Positions 10,424-19,983 of a stretch of DNA of 64,000 nt are shown in pieces (position 1 is the first letter of the stretch; each line of letters begins with the position of its first letter). The position numbers and the translations under genes were made by a program. Origin of the DNA: Diprion similis (taxonomy: Eukaryota > Arthropoda > Insecta > Hymenoptera > Diprionidae). The notes beneath the pieces are model-generated. The model was not told the origin of the DNA. It saw only the letters and a program-made list of their open reading frames with translations, and did no database searches. The stretch lies in assembly GCF_021155765.1 (NCBI RefSeq), contig NC_060108.1, positions 16,207,025 to 16,271,024 on the forward strand. The letters are read 5' to 3'.

Positions 10424-11099
10424 TTTTCTAGATTTTAATCACCAAGTAACCTCAAAGTTCCAAACACAACACCGTTTACCGTCAGCTAATTCCGGCTAGT
10501 GACGCAATCAAAATCGGAACAGAGTACCGGTTCCGACGAATTTCAGGTTACAGAATTGTACTCTTTACTGCCGATAAAAATAATCGCCGATCATACTTAG
10601 TTCGAAAAAAATTCAATACGGTAATTTACGCGTGCTTCGCGTACAACCAAAGGCGTTTCCGTCGAAAAAAATCAAACTTTGCTCCAGTTTTTTTTTGCCT
10701 TTCACTCTGAGTTCAGTCTAACGTCCACAGCATTTATTCATTTCGACGTCCAGCCACGTGTATGGTGCAATGCAAGCTGGACCGATTCCGAAGAGATCAC
10801 AGTAGATGGAATAAGTAAGTAACAATAGTGAATGGCATCTGGTGGTTTGATAAGAGTGAATGCCTCTCATTGATAATTAGGTAAATGAATACACAAGCCT
10901 AACCCGTGCTAAAAAATGATTTCATTCTGAAGTATAGAAACACGAGCTTACTTTGATTGACCTATCATCTACTTGCATTTCTTAATATGGCAATTCATTC
11001 CACCCCTAAACCATATGGATGGATATAAATTACTCAGTAATTATTTGATTGTACTTTGAGTAGAGTTAAAGTTTTTCTAATCATTCAATTTGTCTTCAG
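10424..11099. promoter_or_regulatory. Divergent promoter of MRPS25 and AARS1, with AARS1 leader exon
   Basis: About 290 bp separates the MRPS25 start codon (10423, minus) from a likely AARS1 transcription start. A TCAGTC initiator at 10713-10718 fits, giving a noncoding exon 1 to 10814 with GTAAGT donor at 10815 and acceptor before 11100. The leader contains two overlapping upstream ORFs: ATG 10762, which runs across the splice to a TGA at 11104-11106 (19 codons), and ATG 10770, which stops at 10803-10805 (11 codons). Transcription start is inferred from motif and spacing only. Confidence 0.5.
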
Positions 11100-11128
11100 G
11101 AAGTGAAATAAAAATTAGATACGGCAAG

Positions 11129-14100
11129 ATGAACACAGTAATGACAGCTAAAGAGATTCGTCAGGCTTTTATAGATTTTTTCAAATCGAAAAATCATGAA
11201 TATATTCACTCCAGCGCAACGATACCTCATGACGATCCAACATTATTGTTTGCCAATGCCGGGATGAATCAGGTAAAATGAATTTTTCTCACACTTACTA
11301 ATGGATGTGAAGAATGTATGATATAATTTTTAAATTCTATCAACGTCATTTTGTATTTGATTGCTAATTTCAAATAAAATTTAAGCACTCAAACTCAACT
11401 CTCCTACGTAATAAAATCGTAATTACATTTTCTTTCTTTAGTTCAAGCCGATATTTCTTGGCACTGTTGATCCTAATAGCGATATGGCTAAATGGGTCCG
11501 TGTGGTGAATACACAAAAATGTATTAGGGCCGGAGGTAAACACAATGACTTGGACGATGTCGGAAAAGACGTATATCATCATACTTTCTTTGAAATGATG
11601 GGAAACTGGTCTTTTGGTGATTATTTCAAGGTAAGACTTTCTCCAAAGTTCAGTGACGCTTGGTACCGAGCATTTCATGCATGTAGTTCTCAGTAAAATG
11701 GTGCTTTTAACCATTAACAGAAAGAGATTTGTGCCTGGGCTTGGGAACTACTTACAGAGGTTTTCAACTTGCCTAGCGATCGCTTATATGTTACTTATTT
11801 TGGCGGCGATGAGCAGTCTGGGCTTAAGCCTGACGAAGAATGTAAACAGATCTGGCTCTCACTTGGGTAACTAAATTGAAACACTTTGATTATTTACATG
11901 TATTTTATCCAATTACCAAACACTCAGAAAGAAGTATTGTATCAGTTAAATCACACAGCATATACAATGAATTTTTTTTGGAAACATCAGCAGATGAAAA
12001 ACTAATTTAAATCTTGTACATCAGATAACCTTATTTCGATTCAAGAAATCATTTACTCACAAATATTCAGGGTTCCACCTTCACATGTTCTACCTGGCAA
12101 TATGAAGGACAATTTTTGGGAAATGGGAGAGACTGGGCCTTGCGGTCCGTGCAGTGAGTTACACTTCGATCGTATCGGCGGTCGGGAAGTTCCTCATCTC
12201 GTCAATATGGATGATCCAGATGTTTTGGAAATATGGAATCTTGTCTTTATACAATTCAATAGGTAAACTGTCTAAAGGATCATGCAAATACGTCGTCTAA
12301 TCATCACATGACTAGAATGACTGTATGTACATACGTTTCAGAGAGTCGGACAGTAGCCTTCGTCCCTTACCTAAAAAACACATAGATTGTGGACTTGGTC
12401 TGGAGCGTCTTGTTTCTGTGATTCAAGGGAAGAGAGCTAATTACGATACTGACTTGTTCATGCCGCTCTTTGACATGATTCAAAAGGGAACTGGAGCTCG
12501 TGATTATCAGGGTAAAGTAGGCAGTGAGGATACAGATGGCATCGATATGGCTTACAGAGTATTAGCAGATCACGCCAGAACTATTACAATTGCCTTGGCG
12601 GATGGCGGCATGCCTGACAATACGGGCAGAGGGTAGATCAAATATATACTAAATAATATAACCAACCAAAATCACAAATAATTAATGGCCTGTATTATGC
12701 TGTTCCGTATGCAGATATGTATTGAGAAGAATTCTTAGACGAGCTGTTCGATATGCAACTGAAAAGCTAAATGCTAAACCTGGTTTCTTTGGTTCTTTGG
12801 TGAATACTGTCGTTGATCTGCTTGGTAAATTTGATTGAGTGTAATAGCTATCTATTAGTAGCTGAAAGTATTCGTTTAGAGCTCATTGACTACTTTCACG
12901 TTGTATTATTGTAGGTGACGTATTTCCGGAAGTTAAAAAGGACCCCCAATCAATAATTGATGTGATCAACGAGGAAGAGCAACAATTTCTAAAAACTTTA
13001 TCCAGAGGAAGAAATCTGCTAAACAGAACAATGGCAAAACTCGAAGCTACCAACGTTGTTCCAGGTGACGTTGCCTGGCGTCTTTATGATACTTATGGAT
13101 TTCCAGTTGACTTGACGCAGCTTATGACAGAGGAAAAAGGCCTGACTATAGATATGAAGGGCTACGAAGAAGCCAAGAAGCAAGCACAGGCAAATGAAAA
13201 TTATAATTTTAGTAACTGTACCGATTGTGAATATATTCTAGCTTCCCTATCCAGACATAAAATGTAATTATTAAATCACCATTAATTTGTAGCTGCTGTC
13301 TCAAGGCAAAGCTGGAGGAGTAGACGATCAAATCAATCTGGATGTCCATGCTATCACAGAATTACAAAATCAAGGGGTAAAGCCAACCAATGATAGCCAC
13401 AAGTATAACTACAAAGCAAAATCTTCTGACAAAAATTCTGAATATGAGTTTGCGCCATGTATTGGTACAGTAATTGCGCTCCGATTTGCCAAAAAGTTTG
13501 CTGAGCAAGTGACTTCAGGTCAAGAAGTTGGAGTTCTGCTTGATCAGACCAACTTCTATGCTGAACAAGGTGGACAAATATACGATGAAGGATTTTTAGT
13601 AAAAGTCGGAGATGAGGTGGGGATGATTCGATAAATAGCTAAACATTTGCTTGCTGTGACTAGGAAAACCTTTTAAACATAATTAAATGTCATGCAGAGT
13701 ACTGAAGTCTGCATAAAAAATGTCCAAGTTAGAGGTGGCTATGTTCTGCACATTGGTACTGTGGGTGAAGGCATCCTGAAGAAGGGTGATAAAGTCAACT
13801 TGAATGTTGACACGGCCAGGAGGAGATTGATTATGAGTAATCACACTGGAACTCATGTACTTAACTATGCCCTCCGTACCGTCTTAGGATGGGAAGCTGA
13901 TCAAAAAGGATCTCTCGTAGCACCAGATAGATTACGCTTTGATTTTACCAACAAAGGCGAGTAGAATTTCACTTTGTACTTTTTCTGAATTTAAGTTAAC
14001 AGTACATATGATAATAACGTGTAAACATTAGGTGCTATGACTGTCGAGCAAGTTAAACAAACGGAGATCAACACAAAGCAGCTGATTCAACGCAATGACC

Positions 14101-15926
14101 CAATCTATGCAAAGGAAAGTGGTTTGGCAATTGCAAAAACTATTCAAGGACTACGTGCTATGTTTGAAGAGACATATCCTGATCCTGTCAGAATTATCAG
14201 TATTGGAATACCTGTAGAAGAGTTGGAAAAAAATCCTCTAAGCAGTGCTGGTACTAAAACTAGTGTTGAATTCTGCGGAGGAACGTAGGTGTTCAGTTTA
14301 TTGAAAAAAATTTTAGCAGCCAAATATTTTTGTCAATGATTGAGTAAATTTGTTTTAGTCATTTACATCGTGCCGGACATATTGGTGACTTTGTAATCGC
14401 AAGTGAAGAAGCCATTGCTAAGGGAATTAGAAGAATTGTAGCTCTGACAGGCCCTGAAGCAACAAAAGCACTGAAGAAAGTTGAGCTCTTAGAAAATGAG
14501 TTGAAAAAAATAAAATCAATTGTTGAAGCAGATAAAACTGGAGCAAAATCTAAAGAGCATGTAAAAGCAATTGTTGATTTGACAGAAGATGTGTCACATG
14601 CGATTATTCCTTACTGGAAAAAGGTAGGTCTGTCAAACACCCATTTGATTGATTAATTCGGATTCAAAAATGTGATCATTTTCTCTAGGACGAGATGAGG
14701 AACACTTTAAAGACTCTCAAGAAATCCATCGATGATAAAGAACGTGCAGCCAAAGCTGCTGTAGCTAATTTAGTAGTTCAGAAAACTGCAGATCTCATTA
14801 AACAAAACGTTGGAATCCCTATTCTAGTTGAAGTATTGGAAGCTTACAGTAACACAAAAGCGCTCGACTCAGCTTTAAAACAAGTCAAAACTTTATCTCC
14901 AGAAACTAGTGCTCTTTTCTTCAGTGTGGACAATGATGCTAAAAAGATTTTTGCTCTAAGTGCTGTGCCAAAGGTAGGAAACTTTTTTCTTTACATTTTG
15001 GAAGGAAAAAAAACACTTCAATCATAAAATCATTACACTTAAAAACTAATTGCAATCCTCTATTTCTACAGTCTGCAGTAGCCAAAGGACTGAAAGCTAA
15101 TGAATGGATACAAGCAGTAGCTCCGTTAATGCAAGGAAAGGGCGGGGGCAAACCTGAGTCAGCTCAAGCTTCAGGCCCAAATTTGTCGTGTCTAAATAAA
15201 GCATTGGAAACTGCAAAGTCTTTTGCAAATTCGAAACTGGGCATCCCAACTAGCGGTACTGGGCCAATAAAAAAAGATACATTTATCAGTAATATCGAAG
15301 GACCAACACTTTATGCAAACAGTGGAAGTATTAAAAGCTACCGAGGTCAAATAGCTGCTAGATACAGTGGCAAAAAAATTACTGTTGAATCTGTCACGAC
15401 AAAAGATAAGGTTGATGTAGTTCTAAAAGATAATAGCGTAACTCTCCGAGATGCTAACGCAATTGCTTTGTATTTGTCGAATGATCAGTTAAAAGGTGCG
15501 AAGAATGTGTTTACTGAAAGTGAAGTGATCCAATGGATGAGCTACGCTGATAATCATATCTTGACAGCAGTATTGGGATGGGTTTTACCAAGTATCGATT
15601 CGTCTGTATCCGCGAATTCGAACAAGCTATCTAAGATTGCTCAAGAAGATTGTAAAAAAATGCTGAACAGTCTAAACATCATTCTGCAAACAAGGACGTA
15701 TTTAGTTGGGGAAAAAATTACATTGGCTGATATCGCAGTGTTTACATCATTTTTGCCACTCTATGAACACGTCTTTGATCCAGAGTCCAGAAAACCGTAT
15801 CAAAATGTCAACCGATGGTTTCTCACTATTTTACATCAACCTGAAGTACAAGAGATTATTAAAAGCTTCAAGATTTGTGATAAGGTCGTAAAGAAGCACG
15901 GTGATTCTAAAAAAAGAAATGATTAA
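11129..15926 (+). CDS. AARS1: Cytoplasmic alanyl-tRNA synthetase with C-terminal GST-like domain, 1195 aa
   Basis: Thirteen coding exons: 11129-11272, 11442-11630, 11721-11866, 12071-12262, 12342-12632, 12715-12824, 12915-13189, 13293-13616, 13698-13956, 14032-14284, 14359-14623, 14689-14973, 15072-15926. Phases agree throughout; product 1195 aa. It charges tRNA-Ala in the cytosol. Class II catalytic core and tRNA-recognition region fill the first half ([58 protein letters not shown]). The editing domain has H606-x3-H610 (NHTGTH) and C725-x3-H729 (CGGTH), and C-Ala with its GKGGGK motif ends near residue 967. The final exon then runs on into a GST-like domain (about 988-1180), giving some 225 residues beyond human AARS1 (968). 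Introns 13190-13292 and 13957-14031 use GC donors. The alternative, a misassembly joining two genes, is unlikely because the junction lies inside one open exon. Confidence 0.95.
15300..15890 (+). other. GST-like (eEF1B-gamma type) domain fused to AARS1
   Basis: Domain-level entry for residues ~988-1180 of the AARS1 product. An N-terminal thioredoxin-like half starts [20 protein letters not shown] and includes [16 protein letters not shown]. It is followed by an all-helical half with [26 protein letters not shown] and [14 protein letters not shown]. The TLAD motif (1128-1131) is the N-capping box typical of GST C-domains. The order and spacing closely follow the GST half of eEF1B-gamma (NAIAYYVSN, VQWVSFAD, TRTFLVGE, LADI, NRWFLT, QP). 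The eEF1B-gamma C-terminal domain is absent. The catalytic Tyr/Ser of active GSTs is not obvious, so a binding role is more likely. No intron interrupts this part. Confidence 0.88.
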
Positions 15927-16233
15927 AGTAAATTCAACATTTCATTTGAAACAGAGTTTTTGAATGTTTATTTTTCATACTGATCATTGAACGCTATTTA
16001 TTAAAGTTAGCTTTTATTTTTGTACTCAAGTATGGTACAAGCTTTCACCCAGAGTGGTTGATATTTCTTAGTGGACTCTAAACAGTCGTATTATGGAAAT
16101 ATATGTTATATTGTTGAAAAGACATTTCATCGGTGAGTAAGGATTACCGATAGTGCAATCTGATGAAATTTGTCAAAGAGTTGTGAACTTACAATAAAAT
16201 GTTTATTAAACACCATCCAACGTTACAAATTTT
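15927..16233. other. Convergent AARS1/MTG2 3' ends with paired poly(A) signals
   Basis: Plus-strand AATAAA at 16193-16198 (AARS1) and minus-strand AATAAA at 16207-16202 (MTG2) are separated by three bases. Cleavage 10-30 nt downstream of each would make the two mRNAs overlap antisense at their 3' ends. The MTG2 3' UTR would be only about 45 nt. Confidence 0.6.
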
Positions 16234-17931
16234 TTACACTATTTCATCTTCGTCTCGTTTATTTTTATCTTGTCCGTAAAAATCTTTCCCTAGTTCATTG
16301 TTGTATAACATCCTCATCTCTGCTACTAGTGTTGAGAGATTTTGACCCATTTTTGCGGATATTGGAACGATTTGAAGCTTAGTCTTTTCTTTAAGCACGT
16401 TTAGGTTTTCCTGCAATAACAGTCACATAAGTATACATGCAATAATTACTTATAAACAAAATATTATACATCAAACAAATGTCAGCTAATTAATGATGGG
16501 ATTACCCGAGCTTCAGGTAGATCCATTTTATTGGCTATGACAACCACTGGTCTATCAGCTAATTCCTTGCTAAACTGTCGAAGCTCATACTTTAAAAGTT
16601 CTAAATCTTCCCAAGGCTCTTCCACTGACATATCCAAAACAATCAATAAAGCTGCACATCGCTCAGCGTGTTTCAAAAACGTTATACCCAATCCTCTATT
16701 TTTATGCGAATCTGCTATGAGTCCTGGCAAGTCTGCGACTGTTGTTAAGAATTTTCTGTGTAAATTTATTGACACTCACGTTTTCTTAGAAATCAGAACA
16801 TCACATGGAAAGAATATTATTTACCAGCAACTTGTTCATAATCATTATACTGCACCATTCCGACATGGGGTTTCAATGTTGTAAACGGATAAGGCGCAAC
16901 TTTTGGTCTAGCTCTTGATATAGCACGAAGTAGTGTACTTTTTCCAGCATTTGGTAAGCCAATCTGAAGAACATTGAATTTTTTTGATTGAATTATATAT
17001 AATGAAATTCGTTATTGTTTACAGAAGTTTAGTTTACCAATCCGATATTGGCCATGCTTCTCAACTCTAGTAAATACTGAAAGCTTTCCCCCTTAGCTCC
17101 ATATTCACAAATCTTTGGTGATTGTTCAATGTCAGATTTAAAGAAAGCATTCCCATGCCCTCCTGCACCACCTCTAGCTGCTATAAACATCATTCCAACG
17201 TTGCCCAGATCGGCTACGATTTTTCCATCTAAAGAACGCACTATTGTTCCAATAGGAACCTTGATTACAAAATTGTCAGCGTTCTTGCCAAAACAGTCTT
17301 TGTTCTGTCCTTTCTCACCATGAGGCGCAGATACAATAGTTTTTACATGACTTAAGTTGTTCACATCTGTAGAAGCCTGAAAAGATATATATTTGCCTAG
17401 TGTCAAGAGATAAATCGACCAGACTGATAATTCGGTATTTGAAAAATTTGATCCTTTGTGAAATAAGAAAATTACTTGAAAAATAACGTGACCTCCGCTA
17501 CCTCCATCACCACCATCTGGCCCAGCAAATTCATTAGCCCAAAGACGCAAAAAAGAAATATTGCCATCTCCTCCGTTGCCAGCTATTACTGTGACCTATT
17601 TTGAGATACGACACAAAAATTGTACACATAAATTTAGACAAAGTTTCGGAAATTACAGCCTGGTAATGAAATTTGAATACACTTTACGTGCCTGTTTCAT
17701 GTCTATAAAATATTGACTTGTGGCCCCCTGTGCTTTGGGTTTTCTGTGTCTCAAAGCTACAGCAGGTTGGCCATTATACAGGCAGCTGGGACTATGAAAG
17801 GATCTGTTTGTAATCTCGTATGCAATGGAAGGATCAAGTATATGCACTGCCTGACAAGACGGTAGAATGTCTTGTATTCTGAGTATAGTCCGAAGCACGG
17901 AAGATGTTCCTAGCCTTCTTAGAGACTGCAT
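16234..17931 (-). CDS. MTG2: Mitochondrial Obg-family GTPase MTG2 (GTPBP5), 418 aa
   Basis: Six coding exons on the minus strand: 17931-17683, 17595-17476, 17376-17038, 16963-16825, 16738-16506, 16410-16234; product 418 aa (human 406). The N-terminus is basic and Ser-rich, as in a mitochondrial presequence. The glycine-rich Obg fold follows ([36 protein letters not shown]). The GTPase domain has G1 GLPNAGKS (238-245), G3 DLPG (285-288), G4 NKMD (352-355) and G5 SAK (378-380). The family acts in late assembly of the mitochondrial large ribosomal subunit. Exon 1 must end AAA|GTGTAT (17683) to keep phase; the stronger-looking GTAAAG donor five bases earlier would break the frame. The gene lies 190 bp downstream of the FDXACB1-like gene on the same strand and converges on AARS1. 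Confidence 0.93.
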
Positions 17932-18120
17932 GGTGTGTCGTTAACTGTAAGACCATAAATAGCAAACATGGTTGAAGAGGAAATCAATATTTTCAAAAAT
18001 AACGACTGTAAGATATGGAAAAGTTTATATTTATTCACCCCTTAATATTTGTTTTTTTTATCAATACTTCCAATCTTAACTGTATAACAAGCAATGTCGC
18101 AAACCCTAAAATCATTCGTA

Positions 18121-19224
18121 TTATTTGGTTACAGTGACATTTAAATGGTCTTCCAAGATATTAGTCACAACATTTTGATGAATATCGATTACGCGAGCTC
18201 TATACAATGGGAAGTAAGGGGATCGGTAGCCTATCCTATATGATCTAGTAACTTTAGCAGACTCTGAAAATTCGTACGCGCCTAGAAAATCAACAATCTC
18301 AATCAGGTTACCTGCAAATCGATACAGCGTGAGGTAAAAATTCAACTCAGTAAATTCTGGGCCTACAGAAAATGTAATATCGAAGACATATCTCAACGGA
18401 TATATGGATGAAATACTAGGCCTATAAAACATATTTTTCTCAGAAAGTCTAGCTGTCATTTGTCTCCAATTTACAGTACCTTTAAATTCCATCAGATCTT
18501 GAAAATTCAAATCAGATATCAATGCTATGTTAAATGAGTCTGGTTTTTCTGCCTTTTGGAAAATATGAACTAACAGATTTTCAGTACCAAAGCCTTTTTC
18601 TAAGCTACGATAACCAACGCTTGTATAGCCAGGGAATTCATCACGTGAAAATGGTTGTACGCCTGTCAATAAAAAATTTCCATATGCAGCCATCTCTACA
18701 ATTTGCCATGAATCATCCCAACGTCTTTGAGGACTGTCTGCAGGTGTGCCACCTTGCCCATTGCATAAAGACACCAATATAGATCCGGTTCGTTTAATCA
18801 GATTTTCAGCCGAGATGAAAAACTCCCTTAGTAATTTTCTGTTTCGACTTATCTTCATTTTACCTCCCGTGTGAGGGAAGTTGAATATTATTTTATCAAA
18901 CTCTTCAGACACCAGCGGAAAGTATTCTCCTAATTTTGTCGCATCTACACCTAATAATACTCGAGCCCCTGAATAAATAAAAGTAATCAAAGTTTGGGAT
19001 TGAAATAAATTTTCAAATGAGCTGACATATGCTTTTTCACACCTACCATGATTTCTCAAGTATTCTGCATTTTTTTTCGCTGATTCAAAGACGATAGGCG
19101 ATTCATAACAAGTTGCAGTTAGGCTGATACTCTGATCAAGTTTACTCAGACAAACGCCGAATGAAAAATTACCCTCGCCAACTAGTAGCACCTTCTCATT
19201 TGAATGAAAAAGCGAAGTCTTCAT
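18121..19224 (-). CDS. FDXACB1: FDXACB1-like protein: Rossmann methyltransferase-like plus FDX-ACB domain, 341 aa
   Basis: Two coding exons, 19224-19047 and 18968-18121, splice to 341 aa. The N-terminal half is the DUF2431/BMT5-like fold: LLVGEGNFSFG (residues 13-23) as the nucleotide/SAM-binding loop and NFPHTGG (89-95), with RKLLREFF and an SILVSLCNGQGGTPAD strand. Yeast BMT5 of this family methylates a uridine in 25S rRNA. The C-terminal ~95 residues form a ferredoxin-fold anticodon-binding (FDX-ACB) domain, as at the end of phenylalanyl-tRNA synthetases (RYVFDITFSV, then SYRIGYRSP). The intron (19046-18969) is 78 bp, a multiple of three without stop, so retention would give 367 aa; splicing restores GARVLLGVDATKLG. 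Minus-strand AATAAA is at 18030-18035. The exact substrate is unknown. Confidence 0.85.
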   Translation of the reverse strand: MKTSLFHSNEKVLLVGEGNFSFGVCLSKLDQSISLTATCYESPIVFESAKKNAEYLRNHGRCEKAYVSSFENLFQSQTLITFIYSGARVLLGVDATKLGEYFPLVSEEFDKIIFNFPHTGGKMKISRNRKLLREFFISAENLIKRTGSILVSLCNGQGGTPADSPQRRWDDSWQIVEMAAYGNFLLTGVQPFSRDEFPGYTSVGYRSLEKGFGTENLLVHIFQKAEKPDSFNIALISDLNFQDLMEFKGTVNWRQMTARLSEKNMFYRPSISSIYPLRYVFDITFSVGPEFTELNFYLTLYRFAGNLIEIVDFLGAYEFSESAKVTRSYRIGYRSPYFPLYRARVIDIHQNVVTNILEDHLNVTVTK

Positions 19225-19983
19225 AGCTCCTGAAGAATGGATACGTATTTTACAGGCTAGTATATTAAAGTATTATTTTCTTATTTTATTTAAGAATCTA
19301 CTTTATTTTTATAAAATTAATTAACAGAGTTCAGTAGGTGACGATTTAGATAATTACTTATTATTCAAAACATTTTGTTAAATAGTTCCCGGGTGAAACA
19401 ACACATAAAGTCTCAAAGAGATATATCGAATTTTAGGTTATATTAGGTTAGGTTACCAAAATCGTACCGAAAGCACAGATAAACGAGTTATACCTGGATT
19501 AGGGTTGTATTCAGCTACCAGATCTCATTTGGTAATCGTATTGAATAATACGTCCGTCTAACGTACTTTGTGCATCAAAAATTACTTTTGTTTATTATGG
19601 GGCCACAGTCATATTCGACCATAGACGTATTTTGCAGTATTTTGGATTTGCAATTCGCTGGCTGAGCCTCCTGGCTCCCCCTGCCTACCTATAAGGCTAT
19701 AAGGAGTTGTAACGTAACTCGTAAGGCTCGTAAGTGACTGTGATCGACAATCGATCGACCGTGACTCGCTGGGCAACGCGATTCGATAATAAAATGGCAG
19801 CGCAGTGCTCGAGATTAGGATGTTATTAGTCACCCAACTGTATTTGTGATTAAATATCAGCTGGATGCGTAGCAAAACGTAAACGGAAAACTTGTGATAC
19901 TGAACGGTACGGTTCCGCAGTTGCGTGACGTCTGCGTGATAATCAACTTGCCATTAATATAGAATTAAACGAACTACGAAACA
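19225..19983. promoter_or_regulatory. Divergent promoter region between FDXACB1-like gene and STAM
   Basis: About 760 bp between two head-to-head start codons. TTAGG-like tracts lie at 19433-19440 and 19443-19455 (TTAGGTTAGGTTA). A GC-richer segment at about 19740-19960 probably holds the STAM 5' UTR. No coding sequence seen. Confidence 0.5.

Noticed and set aside
11100-11131. In-frame N-terminal extension of AARS1 as a mitochondrial presequence
   Set aside because: The leader exon reaches a stop (TGA 11104-11106) when spliced in the frame of ATG 10762. ATG 10770 also stops early, so neither extends the main frame; translation should start at 11129.
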